DNA from: Rudaea cellulosilytica DSM 22992
GTDB lineage: Bacteria > Pseudomonadota > Gammaproteobacteria > Xanthomonadales > Rhodanobacteraceae
Direction: 5' to 3'
Assembly (NCBI RefSeq): GCF_000378125.1
Contig: NZ_KB899244.1
Coordinates: 1 to 64,000, forward strand
Length of the DNA: 64,000 bases
Shown here in pieces: positions 26,541 through 35,789 of this stretch. The translations under genes and the position numbers were made by a program. The stretch's first letter is position 1. Each line of letters starts with the position of its first letter. The notes under the pieces were generated by a model. It saw only the letters and a list, made by a program, of their open reading frames with translations, made no database searches and had not been told where the DNA came from.

Positions 26541-27752
26541 TTACTGCGCTTCGGCGACGTAAGCGTGATGCACGATCTTGCCTTCCAACTTCTGCGCGTC
26601 CTTGACCAGATTGTAGAGCGGGCAGGTCTCTTCCACTGCCTTGGCCAAACCGCCGATATCGGCAGCGCTGTTCGGCGATTCGACTTTCACTTTGTAGGTG
26701 ATGTAGCCGTAGCGCGCGGGCGAAGTGACATTCCTTCCGAAACGCGGGCTGAGGTCGGCGTCAGCGGTGAGTTCGAGCTTGTCCAGCAGCACGCCGCGCG
26801 CCGCCGCCTGGATTTCGAAGATGTGGGTCGGGCAGGTCGTGACGACGCCGAGCAGATTTTCTTCCACGGTCGGGGCAAGGCCGCGGCCTAGCAGATTCGT
26901 TGCGCTGTCGTGCAACGCCTGGAAATAGTTGTCGCGGCCCAGCCACGTCTGGCGCAGGCCGGTATTCGGTTCGACGCGCGTATGCGCAATCAAGGTGCGC
27001 GGTTCCGTCGATGCCGATTTCGTCTGGCTTGGTTTCAGTGTGCCCTTCGTCACCGGCACCTGATCTTCGGTGATGAAATCACGCAAACCCGGTTGTGAGT
27101 TGGGGACGCGCTGCGCCGGCGTTTGGACGTATTCGATGGTGAGCGGGCTGACTTGATGCGGCTGCGTCACCAAGTCGATGACCGAAGAATTGGCGTGCAC
27201 GGCGACTTTCAATTCTTCCAATTTCGCATCCGACACCGGCGATTGGATATAGGCCTCGTAGGAAAGATTGTTCGGATAGGTCAGCGTGGCGCTCTTGCGT
27301 TGCGGGATGCTGGTGAACACGACATCCAGCGAATCAAGCGGGATGTCTTTCAATGCTGCCTGCACCACGTATTCGTCCGCCACCGCACTGGACAACATCG
27401 CGACCAGCGATTCCCATGAACCGGGAGCGAGGTTGAAGCCGGCGCCATTGCGCGGGCTGTCGCTGAGCCACTGGAATTGTTCCTTGTCGCCGATGCGCAA
27501 ACGACGCACGCCTGACCGGCCCTCGGCAATGACATGGGCGTGCAAGTGAGTTGACGCAGCGTCCAGCGCTTGCTGGGCGACGATGGCTTGCTTCTTCGCT
27601 TTCAAATGATCACGCAGCGGTGAAGCATCCGCGGCACGCGCTTCGGCCGCATGGGCGATGTCGACGCTGCCGAGCGAGGCGATGGAAAGCGATACGGTCA
27701 ATGCGAACACAGCGGTGACTTTGAGCGGATGTTTGCGAATGGTGACGTGCAT
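26541..27752 (-). CDS. Exported tandem OsmC-family protein
   Basis: A 403-aa protein. Residues 1-36 look like a Sec signal peptide (TAVFALTVSLSIASL, then AHAAEARA). The C-terminal half (about 285-400) is a complete OsmC domain with both redox cysteines: TTCPTHIFEIQ near 318 and EETCPLYNL near 374, with the typical LELTADADLS strand. The first half (about 70-200) resembles a second OsmC fold but lacks the cysteines. OsmC proteins reduce organic hydroperoxides, usually in the cytoplasm; a signal peptide on a fused pair is unusual. It is divergent from a TonB receptor, with a palindrome between them. Confidence 0.8.
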   Translation of the reverse strand: MHVTIRKHPLKVTAVFALTVSLSIASLGSVDIAHAAEARAADASPLRDHLKAKKQAIVAQQALDAASTHLHAHVIAEGRSGVRRLRIGDKEQFQWLSDSPRNGAGFNLAPGSWESLVAMLSSAVADEYVVQAALKDIPLDSLDVVFTSIPQRKSATLTYPNNLSYEAYIQSPVSDAKLEELKVAVHANSSVIDLVTQPHQVSPLTIEYVQTPAQRVPNSQPGLRDFITEDQVPVTKGTLKPSQTKSASTEPRTLIAHTRVEPNTGLRQTWLGRDNYFQALHDSATNLLGRGLAPTVEENLLGVVTTCPTHIFEIQAAARGVLLDKLELTADADLSPRFGRNVTSPARYGYITYKVKVESPNSAADIGGLAKAVEETCPLYNLVKDAQKLEGKIVHHAYVAEAQ

Positions 27753-27836
27753 GACCGAGCGGTTCCGTTATGGCGCTAAAGGAGGAGTGCCATTCTGCAG
27801 TACGCATGCCACAGCCCTACATGCCGCATCGTCATG

Positions 27837-27853
27837 TGCAAATATCGTTTGCA
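27837..27853. promoter_or_regulatory. Inverted repeat in the OsmC/TonB-receptor divergent region
   Basis: TGCAAATATCGTTTGCA has 6-base arms around a 5-base spacer and sits in the 220-base divergent region, about where an operator for both genes would lie. The cognate regulator is not evident. Confidence 0.5.
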
Positions 27854-27972
27854 TGCAACCGATGCGTAACTGATGCGCGCGGAATAAGCACCTAGGCAAA
27901 AGGAATTTCCGCGCGGAAGCTTTCATCAATACCTTGCGAGGCCCCTTTCGCCATGCACGGATTTCCGCATCA

Positions 27973-30900
27973 ATGCCACAGCAAACTTCTGCGCATGCTC
28001 GGCGCTTCATTCCCACTCGCGCACCCTTGGCTTTGGCGCTTTATACCATGCTGGCAAACGGTGCCTTGCACGCACAGCAAGCACCCAATGGTTCCAACGG
28101 CGCACCCGCCGCTGCGGCCGAAGCGGCGGACGGCAACGAGGCGGATACAAACCGCGATGCCAAGACGTTGGGCACGGTTTCCGTGGTCGGCTCGCAAATC
28201 GCTGGCGGCGGTGCGCAGGCTGCATTGCCTGTGATCAGCGTGAGCAAAGAGCAAATCGATTCCACCGGTGCTGCCAACGGCGACCAACTCTTTCGCGACT
28301 TGCCACAATTCGGCGATGTCGCTTTCACGCAGAAGGTGGTCAATCAAGGGCGGAATCAAAACTACGCGCGCGGCGACGTTGCTTCGATCAATCTGCGCAA
28401 CATCGGTTCCCAATACACCTTGTTGTTGGTCAATGGCCGTCGCACAGTCGAATATCCGTTGAGCGGCAACACGCCGTCGTACAACGCGAATGCCCTTCCC
28501 GCGTTCGGTCTCGATCGCATGGATGTGCTGCTCGATGGCGCGGCGGCGGTGTACGGTTCTGATGCGATTGCCGGTGTGGTCAACCTGGTTTTGCCAAGCA
28601 AACTCAGTGGCGGCGGCGTCGAAATAGGATACGGGCATGCAGAAGGCACGCATCGCTCCAACGCCTCCATTAGCGGCTATTGGGGCAGCGACTTTGCCGG
28701 TGGCCGTGGCAACATCAGCGTGCTGTACGGCTTTGCGCATCAAAGCGCGCAGTTGAACAGCGATCAGTGGTACACGGCGACGGACCGCCGCAGCATCGCT
28801 GCCAACGGCGATGCGATTCCTGATCCAAACGGCACAGCAGCCGGTTTGAGTTCCTATACGCCCTGGGGGCAATTCCAGTTAGTGAAGAAGAATGCCAACG
28901 GCACGGTCTCGACGCTGGGGTCGCCGTACTACGTGGATACCACGGGTGCGATCAAGCAAGGAGCGCTGCCGACCTCGTTGAAATACGATATCGCGCGTAC
29001 GCCGGGTGTCACCCAGGAACCCGAGGTCAACCGAGGAAATTTTTTCGCCAATGCCCACTACGACCTGACCGACTCGTCGCAGCTGTTCGGCGAATTGAGC
29101 TATTACCGCGCCAAGTCCGAGACGTGGTTCGGCAGCGATCCCGACTCCGTCCTCAGCTCCACCGTTCCCAACTATGTTTACATCAGCCCCAATGCCTATT
29201 GGGTACCAGCGGCATTGAAAGCAGCAGCAGCCAGCGCGGGCGCCACTGCCATTCGTTTGTACAACTACAACCTTGCCGATGAACCGTTGCGCAAATTGAC
29301 GGACGACAATTCGGAAGTGCGCGTGCTCGCGGGCTTGCGCGGCTGGGCGGGCAACGGCTGGAATTGGGAAACGGCTTTGTTGTATGCGCGTTCGCGCACG
29401 GTCGATAGTCAACAGAGCGGACTGTTCAACGAATTTGTCGCCGCGTTGAACGGCACCACGGCCAGTGCCTACAACCCTTTCAACGGCGGCGATCCGGCGC
29501 ATCCGAGCTATGGCGATGCCACGCCCTCCGACATCTCCGGCGTCGTCGGCTGGACCACGCGTGTGGGCACCAACACGCTGGGATTGTGGGATTTCAAGAT
29601 CAATCGCCCAGACGCGCTGCATTGGTACGCTGGCGACATCGGCGTCGCCGCGGGTGTCGAGTTGCGCCACCAAAGCGTGTCCGACGATCGCGACCCGAAC
29701 ATCGACGGCACGATCCAGTACACCGACTGGTACACGGGCAATGTGAACTCCAGCAACGTCTTCTTGACCAGCTACTCGTCGGACATCCACGCGAGCCGCA
29801 ACGTGAAATCGGTGTTCGCCGAAGTGGCGATGCCGCTGGTGTCGCCCGATTTGGGCGTCCCGCTGGTGAAGTCCCTGGACTTGCAGATTGCCGGCCGCTA
29901 TGAGGACTACAGCGATGCCGGCAGCGTGGCCAAGCCGAAATTTGCGGTGGCGTGGAATGTCGTCGACAGCTTGCTGCTGCGCGGTTCGGTCAGCGGCGGC
30001 TTCCACGCACCGGCTTTGGAACTGGCCAATTCCGGCACGATCTGGCGCGGTGGCAGCACTCTCGATTTGATCCGATGCGACGCGTCGGTAAAAAACGGTG
30101 CTTATGCCCAATACAGTTCCTGCGTCACCGCGAATAGCGGCAATCCCACGTTCTACCCGACCATCGACACGGGCACCACTTACGACAAAAATCACGTCAA
30201 GCCGGAAACGAGCAAGCAATATTCGTACGGCTTCGTGTTTGAACCGAAATTCCTGCCCGATGCCGCAGGCAAGTTCAGCGTCGGTGCCGACGCCTGGCAG
30301 ATCAAGATCGAAAATCCGATCACCTCGCTCGGCACTACCAATGAGCTGCTGTACGACGCTTACCTGCGCGCCAGCGGCCAAGGCTCCAATCCGAACGTGG
30401 TTCGCCTTGCGCCGACAGCCGCAGACGCCACCCTGTTTGCCGGTTCCGGCATCAATCCGGTCGGCGCGCTGCAGTACGTAGTCACAGATTACGTCAACGG
30501 CCAGCCGCTCACCACCAAGGGCATCGACTACCACTTGAGCTGGCGCAAGCGCGACACCGCATGGGGCAACTGGTCGTTCCTCGTCGACGTCAGCCAACTG
30601 CGAAGCTATTCGCAGACTCCGTTGCCACAAGTGCAAGCAGTGGCCAAGGCGATCAGCAGTGGTCAGCTGGTCGGCATCGTCAATCCCGCCACCTTGGCTG
30701 CCTACAACCAGGTCGGTCTCAATGGCGCCAAGCCTGAATGGCGTGGCAGTGCCGCGTTAATCTGGAACCACGACGATTGGACGGTGCGCGTGCGCGACAA
30801 CTACATCGGCAGCGTGACCAGCGCGGCGTACAGCTATGTTGCCGCCACGGCGCCGCAAAAAGTCACCTCGACCCAGTTGTGGACCTTGTCCCTGAGGAAG

Positions 30901-31059
30901 GACTTCAGCCACGACTTCTTCAAGGGCGGTTATATCGAAATCGGTGCGCGCAATTTGTTCGACAAGCAACCTCCGCTGGATGCTGGCGGCAACTACCTGC
31001 CCGCCTTGTACGAAGACTACGGCCGCTACCTCTACTTGAACATCGGCAGCAAGTGGTGA
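27973..31059 (+). CDS. TonB-dependent outer-membrane receptor
   Basis: A 1028-aa protein from ATG 27973. An in-frame TTG at 27934 would add residues without making a better signal peptide. The signal peptide ends near NGALHAQ (about residue 36). The plug domain follows a linker: LGTVSVVGSQI, then LPVISVSKEQIDSTGA, DQLFRDLPQF and LLVNGRRTVEYPLSG (about 70-150). The rest is the beta-barrel, ending in LYLNIGSKW with the terminal aromatic residue typical of outer-membrane proteins. It imports a ligand with energy from TonB; the ligand is unknown. The gene overlaps the start of a DUF1684 gene. Confidence 0.9.
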   Translation: MPQQTSAHARRFIPTRAPLALALYTMLANGALHAQQAPNGSNGAPAAAAEAADGNEADTNRDAKTLGTVSVVGSQIAGGGAQAALPVISVSKEQIDSTGAANGDQLFRDLPQFGDVAFTQKVVNQGRNQNYARGDVASINLRNIGSQYTLLLVNGRRTVEYPLSGNTPSYNANALPAFGLDRMDVLLDGAAAVYGSDAIAGVVNLVLPSKLSGGGVEIGYGHAEGTHRSNASISGYWGSDFAGGRGNISVLYGFAHQSAQLNSDQWYTATDRRSIAANGDAIPDPNGTAAGLSSYTPWGQFQLVKKNANGTVSTLGSPYYVDTTGAIKQGALPTSLKYDIARTPGVTQEPEVNRGNFFANAHYDLTDSSQLFGELSYYRAKSETWFGSDPDSVLSSTVPNYVYISPNAYWVPAALKAAAASAGATAIRLYNYNLADEPLRKLTDDNSEVRVLAGLRGWAGNGWNWETALLYARSRTVDSQQSGLFNEFVAALNGTTASAYNPFNGGDPAHPSYGDATPSDISGVVGWTTRVGTNTLGLWDFKINRPDALHWYAGDIGVAAGVELRHQSVSDDRDPNIDGTIQYTDWYTGNVNSSNVFLTSYSSDIHASRNVKSVFAEVAMPLVSPDLGVPLVKSLDLQIAGRYEDYSDAGSVAKPKFAVAWNVVDSLLLRGSVSGGFHAPALELANSGTIWRGGSTLDLIRCDASVKNGAYAQYSSCVTANSGNPTFYPTIDTGTTYDKNHVKPETSKQYSYGFVFEPKFLPDAAGKFSVGADAWQIKIENPITSLGTTNELLYDAYLRASGQGSNPNVVRLAPTAADATLFAGSGINPVGALQYVVTDYVNGQPLTTKGIDYHLSWRKRDTAWGNWSFLVDVSQLRSYSQTPLPQVQAVAKAISSGQLVGIVNPATLAAYNQVGLNGAKPEWRGSAALIWNHDDWTVRVRDNYIGSVTSAAYSYVAATAPQKVTSTQLWTLSLRKDFSHDFFKGGYIEIGARNLFDKQPPLDAGGNYLPALYEDYGRYLYLNIGSKW

Positions 31060-32180
31060 TCCGCCGGATCGTCCCTGTCGCGGCCGCGCTCTTTGTCCCC
31101 GGCTTGTTCCCACTCCTCTGGAATCCCAGCGTGAAAACTTCACTCGACGGTCGCAAACATCTTGCTGTTCCCTTCTCGTTGGCGTTGTCCGCGGGCGCTG
31201 GCGCGGCCGGCATTTTGTGGCCGTTCGCTGCGGCGCTGCTGGCATTGGGCGGCGCGACGACGCCGGCTGCCGCTGCCGCAGGCGGCGCAGTGCAAGCCGC
31301 CGCCGATTTCCAAAGCGAGCATGCGCAGTGGGTGAAGAAGCGCGAAGCGGAATTGACCCAACCCGACGGCTGGACGAGTCTGATCGGCCTGCATTGGGTG
31401 GACGGCAAACAGGAGAGCGTCGGTGGCGGCGAAGGCAACGACATCCGCCTGCTCATCGCTCCGGACAAACTGGGCAAAGTGGAACAACACGATGGCGCGT
31501 TGTTCTTCAGCCCGGTCGATGGCGCCAAGGTCACGGTGGATGGCAAATCGCTGCAAGGCGCGGTGCGATTGAAGCCAGAAGGAAAAGATGGCGGCAGCAA
31601 GTTGGGTTATGACGACGGCAAGGGCCAGATCACCGTCATAGATCGCCAGGGTCGCCTGGCTTTGCGCGTGCGTCACGCCGATTCGCCTGACCGGCTGCAC
31701 TTCAAAGGACTGGACGTTTTTCCACCAAATGAGCAATGGCAGGTGAAAGCGCATTTCGTGGCGCATCCGCCGGGCACGACCATCCAGATATCCAACATCA
31801 TCGGCAACGTCAACGAAACCCCCAATCCCGGTTATGTCGAGTTCGACAAGAACGGGAAAACATGGCGGCTGGAAGCCACCGGCGATCCGGCCAAGGGCTT
31901 GAACTTCATTTTCAAGGATGCCACCAGCGGCAAGGAAACCTACGGCGTGGGCCGTTTCCTCCACACTGGTCCGGTGGCGGCGGACGACACCGTAGTGGTG
32001 GACTTCAATCGCGCCTACAACCCGCCGTGCGCGTTCACCCCATACGCGACTTGCCCGGTGCCGCCGCCGGAAAACCGGTTCACGCAGAAGGACAGCAAGG
32101 GCGAGGTCGTGCGGCTTACGGTGGAAGCCGGCGAAAAGAAGTACCGCGGGCACGAGGAAAAACCCGTCACAGGCGGCTGA
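31056..32180 (+). CDS. DUF1684 family exported protein
   Basis: A 374-aa protein if GTG 31056, which overlaps the receptor stop as GTGA, is the start. GTG 31131 (MKTSLDGRKHLAVPFSLALS) is an alternative giving 349 residues and an equally good signal peptide. The DUF1684 body starts at about ADFQSEHAQWVKKREAELT and includes WTSLIGLHWVDGKQ, the late block GYVEFDKNGKTW, VGRFLHTGP and the C-terminal DFNRAYNPPCAFTPY near CPVPPPENR, the hallmark end of this family. The biochemical role is unknown. Coupling to a TonB receptor suggests a role at the envelope with the same substrate. Confidence 0.85.
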   Translation: MIRRIVPVAAALFVPGLFPLLWNPSVKTSLDGRKHLAVPFSLALSAGAGAAGILWPFAAALLALGGATTPAAAAAGGAVQAAADFQSEHAQWVKKREAELTQPDGWTSLIGLHWVDGKQESVGGGEGNDIRLLIAPDKLGKVEQHDGALFFSPVDGAKVTVDGKSLQGAVRLKPEGKDGGSKLGYDDGKGQITVIDRQGRLALRVRHADSPDRLHFKGLDVFPPNEQWQVKAHFVAHPPGTTIQISNIIGNVNETPNPGYVEFDKNGKTWRLEATGDPAKGLNFIFKDATSGKETYGVGRFLHTGPVAADDTVVVDFNRAYNPPCAFTPYATCPVPPPENRFTQKDSKGEVVRLTVEAGEKKYRGHEEKPVTGG

Positions 32181-32514
32181 GAGCCGACGACTGCAAGCAG
32201 AGATGCACCGGACGGTAGCTGCCGAGCACCTTGAGTTAGTCGGTTGCCGCTCAATCGGACACCACCACCTACCGCACAGCTGCCGTTCGTGAACGGCCCC
32301 TTTGGTCGAGACCCGCCCTTCCCTACCCGCGATAAGGTTCACTAATCACCCGCCCCTTACGGCCCACAAACGGCCGGCCAGAAGCGGACACCTAGCGATC
32401 CGGTGAACGCTCCACGCTGAATCCATTTCAAGTCATCGACACATCCAATGTCCGAATGCCGTGAGTGCTGCGAATCAGCAGTCCTTTCGGATCAACAGAC
32501 CATCCGCCGACAGG
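32181..32514. other. Intergenic region with a dispersed repeat
   Basis: No gene is supported. Bases 32278-32318 carry a repeat also seen at 37278-37320. Confidence 0.4.
32278..32318. repeat. Dispersed intergenic repeat, copy 1
   Basis: Shares AGCTGCCGTTCG, then GA, then a GGC run, TTTGG, TCG and GAGAC with 37278-37320, with several mismatches. Both copies lie in gene-free sequence. Confidence 0.45.
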
Positions 32515-32840
32515 TGGAATAGCGGTTTCGAACTGGATAGAACGTGCAGCGCTGCGATCGGATTCCCATTTGTTTCCGAGCAGATTTCGCAGTTCGACAC
32601 ACTTATCGACGCGACAATGCGCTCGCATCGTTAACGGTTGGATAGCTGATATCGGTCTGGACGTTGCCACCTACGGAACACACACATTGCGGCGAACGAA
32701 AGCCTCGTTGATCTATCGTCGAACGAAGAATCTTCGCGCAGTTCAACTACTCCGGACATAGCAAGCTCGAAAGCACCGTCCGCTATCTCGGAATCGAGGT
32801 CGACGATGCCCTTGAGATGGCTGAGCAAACAGAGACTTAG
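32515..32840 (+). pseudogene. Tyrosine recombinase (phage integrase) C-terminal fragment, frameshifted
   Basis: The fragment encodes SNWIERAALRSDSHLFPSRF, then STRQCARIVNGWIADIGLD, YGTHTLRRTKASLIYRR and NLRAVQLL, the C-terminal catalytic part of a tyrosine recombinase (the HxxR motif is HTLRR). Near 32752 the frame is lost (LLRT then stop), and the expected GHSKLESTVRYLGIEVDD continues in another frame to the TAG at 32840. The catalytic domain's N-terminal part and the arm-binding domain are missing. It is a relic of an integrated element. Confidence 0.8.
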
Positions 32841-32912
32841 CCGCTCATACCCAGAAGCGGCCCCTTCCGCGACCGCCGTCGACGCATCGAATCGATTCTG
32901 CCGGGGTCGTTG

Positions 32913-33845
32913 CTAGCTCGCCGCGTTCTTCTGTTCGTGGTTCGTCATCTCGACCAAGAAGTCGAGAAAAGCTCTCGTCTTTGTTGGTACGTAATGACGC
33001 GACGGATAAACCACGTACAAGGGAAAGCGTTCATCTGTCCATTCCGGAAAGAGATTGATCAGTCTTCCTTCGGCAATCAGCGGCGCTGCAGCGATTAGAA
33101 GCATCTGCGCAACCCCAGAACCGGCGAGACACGCGCCGAGCAGCGCGCTCGGGTCGTTGACCGTCAAGCGTCCGCGCGTATCGACCGCGATGTGCTTTCG
33201 CTTGCGATGGAATTCCCAGCGAAACGGCTTGCCCGTCGCTGGGTCGCGAAATTCGAGGCATCGATGCATTCGGCTCACCAGATCCTCGGGCTTTTCGGGA
33301 CGTCCAAAACGCCTTACGTACGCGGGCGCGGCGACGGTGACGACGGCGGTCTCGAGCAGCTTTCGCGCAACCAGGGTGGACGCTTTCGGGTCGCCGAATC
33401 GCAGCGCCAGGTCGAAACCATCCATGACGAGATCGCCGAGGTTGTCGCGTGCGATTAGCTCGAGTTCGAGATCAGGATGCGCATCCATGAATCGGTCCAG
33501 ACGTCGCCCGAGGATGTTGCGGTACAAGACTGGATCCAGGTTGATCCTCAGTTTTCCGCGTACCCTCGCCGCACCGCCGCTTGCGGCGGCGGCAGCTTCC
33601 TCCAATCCTGCAAGATGCGGCATCACCTGTTCGTAAAAGCGGCGGCCCTCTTCCGTCAGCGAGACCGAACGTGTCGTACGGTTGAAGAGGCGGATCTTCA
33701 GCTTCGCTTCCAAGCGCGCGATGGCGCGACTCACTCCCGGTGGCGACATCTCCATCAAATCGGAAGCAGCCGCAAACGTCCCCGCGTCGACGACGGCCGC
33801 AAATATGCTGATGCCGTTGGACAACTTTTCGCTACTGGGTTTCAT
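32913..33845 (-). CDS. LysR-family transcriptional regulator
   Basis: A 310-aa protein. The N-terminal winged HTH is at about residues 10-70 (ISIFAAVVDAGTFAAASDLM, then SPPGVSRAIARLEAKLKIRL and FNRTTRSVSLTEEG). The LysR substrate-binding domain follows from about 95 to 300. It belongs to the subgroup with the FNRTTRSVSLTEEG signature common near oxidoreductase genes. It is divergent from the NmrA-like gene at 34024, which it probably controls; a perfect palindrome lies between them. Confidence 0.92.
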   Translation of the reverse strand: MKPSSEKLSNGISIFAAVVDAGTFAAASDLMEMSPPGVSRAIARLEAKLKIRLFNRTTRSVSLTEEGRRFYEQVMPHLAGLEEAAAAASGGAARVRGKLRINLDPVLYRNILGRRLDRFMDAHPDLELELIARDNLGDLVMDGFDLALRFGDPKASTLVARKLLETAVVTVAAPAYVRRFGRPEKPEDLVSRMHRCLEFRDPATGKPFRWEFHRKRKHIAVDTRGRLTVNDPSALLGACLAGSGVAQMLLIAAAPLIAEGRLINLFPEWTDERFPLYVVYPSRHYVPTKTRAFLDFLVEMTNHEQKNAAS

Positions 33846-33946
33846 CGCGGTACAGAGATTGGTCGAATGTGATTAAGGCGGGCGACGGCGATCGTCCCAC
33901 GCCGATACCAGCATGCCGGATTAGTGATGTTTTGTCATTTATCTAG

Positions 33947-33960
33947 TGCCATGCATGGCA
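33947..33960. promoter_or_regulatory. Perfect 14-bp palindrome in the LysR/NmrA divergent region
   Basis: TGCCATGCATGGCA lies 64 bases upstream of the NmrA-like start and 102 bases upstream of the LysR start. It fits a regulator site, though it lacks the T-N11-A form of a classical LysR box. Confidence 0.5.
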
Positions 33961-34023
33961 TTTTATTCTCCACGGCTCATTCCCAGAATGCGCACAGTCT
34001 GCAAAGAACGAGGAGAACGCGGC

Positions 34024-34890
34024 ATGTATGCAATCACGGGAATCACAGGTAAAGTCGGCGGCGAAGTTGCGCGCCAGCTGTTGGCCGCCGGTCTGCCGGT
34101 GCGGGGGGTCGTGCGCGATACGGCCCGTGCCGGCGTATGGGCCGAACGCGGCTGCGAGCTCGCGCGGGCCGATATGGCAGACGCTTCCGCGCTCGCCGCA
34201 GCGTTCAAAGGCGCGAAAGGCGTGTTCGTGTTGCTGCCGCCGCAGTTCGATCCGGCGCCGGGGTTTCCCGAAGCGCGGGCGGTGATCGCGGCCGTCGCCG
34301 ATGCGATCCTGAAGGCCAGTCCGGAAAAAGTGGTTTGCCTGTCGACGATCGGCGCACAGACGGACGAGGTCAACCTGCTCACGCAACTTACGCTTATGGA
34401 ACAAGTGCTAAGCAAGCTGCCGATGCCGGTGACGTTCCTGAGGCCCGGCTGGTTCATGGAAAACGCGGCTTGGGATGTCGCATCCGCGCGCGATCACGGC
34501 GTCATTGCGAGCTACTTGCAGCCGCTCGAGAAGCCCGTACCGATGGTTGCCACGGCCGACGTCGGTCGTGTCGCGGCCGAATTGCTGCAAGAGACCTGGA
34601 TCGGCGTGCGCATCGTCGAACTCGAAGGTCCGCGCCGGGTGAGTCCCAACATGCTCGCTGCAACCTTTGCTCGCGTGCTCGATCGCCCGGTGCGTGCGGA
34701 AATCGTCGAGCGGCAAACTTGGGATGCGCTGTTCCGCGCGCAGGGCATGCAGAATCCATCGCCGCGGATGCGCATGCTGGACGGATTCAACGCTGGCTGG
34801 ATCGATTTCGAAAAGCGCCCCGAACATGTCGTCCGCGGGCGCGTCGAGTTGGAAACGGTTCTGCACAGCATCGCGTTGCCGCCGGTCTGA
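34024..34890 (+). CDS. NmrA-like NAD(P)-binding family protein
   Basis: A 288-aa protein. ATG 34024 follows a GAGGAGA ribosome-binding site; upstream codons in frame are not needed. The Rossmann start MYAITGITGKVGGEVARQLL carries the GxxGxxG-like nucleotide motif. VFVLLPPQFDP, VVCLSTIGAQTDEVN and VTFLRPGWFMENAAW match the NmrA/QorB-type atypical short-chain dehydrogenase pattern without the YxxxK active site. It may sense or reduce quinones or act as an NAD(P) sensor. It is divergent from a LysR gene. Confidence 0.85.
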   Translation: MYAITGITGKVGGEVARQLLAAGLPVRGVVRDTARAGVWAERGCELARADMADASALAAAFKGAKGVFVLLPPQFDPAPGFPEARAVIAAVADAILKASPEKVVCLSTIGAQTDEVNLLTQLTLMEQVLSKLPMPVTFLRPGWFMENAAWDVASARDHGVIASYLQPLEKPVPMVATADVGRVAAELLQETWIGVRIVELEGPRRVSPNMLAATFARVLDRPVRAEIVERQTWDALFRAQGMQNPSPRMRMLDGFNAGWIDFEKRPEHVVRGRVELETVLHSIALPPV

Positions 34891-34995
34891 ACAGAAGCTG
34901 CCGCGCAGCGCCGCCGCGCATCGATGGCTGGCAAGGCCCAGCTTCAGGACAATTTCGAATCGACCGGATTGTTGCGGCGGCGTGCAGGAGATTTC

Positions 34996-35520
34996 CTACT
35001 GCACGTTGGATGGCTGCGGATCTATGAAATTGAGCTGGCTCAAGAAGTCCATTTTCCCGATGTCGACACCTTGGTGACGCAAGATGGCGTAGGCCATCGC
35101 GAGGTGAAAGTAGACGTTCGGAATCGTGATTTGCTTGATGTAGTCTGCTGCAGCTATGACTTTGCCTGGCTTCCACGGCAGCGAGAGACATCTATCGTGG
35201 GCGTCCACGTAGGCCGCCGCGGGCACGCTTTCGGCAAAGGCTACAGTCTTTCGGATGCGCTCGCGAAGTTGCTCCATGGTCTCTTCGTTGTCCTCGTATT
35301 TCGGCGGCTGCTGGCCGCTGAGCCACCCGGCTGCTGCTTTTAGATAGTCGGAGGCGCTTTGCACTTGGTACGAGAACGGTTGCATGTCGGGAGCCAGACG
35401 GCCACCCACTAGCACGTTAACGTCGAACCTTTTAGCCGCGGCGTAGTCATGGGCTTTGTCGAGCCAGCCGTCCATCTTTTTGAAGTTGTCGATGCACTGC
35501 GAAACGAGCACGTAATACAT
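34996..35520 (-). CDS. DUF1993 family protein
   Basis: A 174-aa cytoplasmic protein of the DinB-like four-helix DUF1993 family. ATG 35520 is chosen because GAGGAGTGGG precedes it; the frame is open to an ATG at 35553. Characteristic blocks are FDVNVLVGGRLAPDMQPFSY (about residues 32-51), then VQSASDYLKAAAG, and PNVYFHLAMAYAILRHQGVD near the C-terminus, with a closing IGKMDFLSQL. The family has no assigned reaction. The gene stands alone, convergent with the NmrA-like gene. Confidence 0.85.
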   Translation of the reverse strand: MYYVLVSQCIDNFKKMDGWLDKAHDYAAAKRFDVNVLVGGRLAPDMQPFSYQVQSASDYLKAAAGWLSGQQPPKYEDNEETMEQLRERIRKTVAFAESVPAAAYVDAHDRCLSLPWKPGKVIAAADYIKQITIPNVYFHLAMAYAILRHQGVDIGKMDFLSQLNFIDPQPSNVQ

Positions 35521-35789
35521 TTGCCCACTCCTCGTTGGATCGAGTTCATTCATAGCCGCAGCTGATTTTGGGAGCCACCGCGCCCGATGCCTAGTACCGA
35601 TGCGCTCGGTTGATAGCGGTCCACTTTAAAAAAAGTCGTTGAAGCCTTGGAGCAGGTACGGAAGCGTCAACGTGCCGGCCACAACGTCGGGCGAGCACGG
35701 TATTGGCTCAAATACTGTGTGCGCTGCCGTACGGAAACAGCCGCTCTTCCGGTGTATCTAGTGTATTGGGCAATTAGCGGAGAAACATC

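Noticed and set aside
28879-30636. 585-codon minus strand open frame
   Set aside because: Antisense to the TonB receptor at 27973-31059 with no family sequence of its own.
31140-32342. 400-codon minus strand open frame
   Set aside because: Antisense to the DUF1684 gene, which has the family's C-terminal hallmark.
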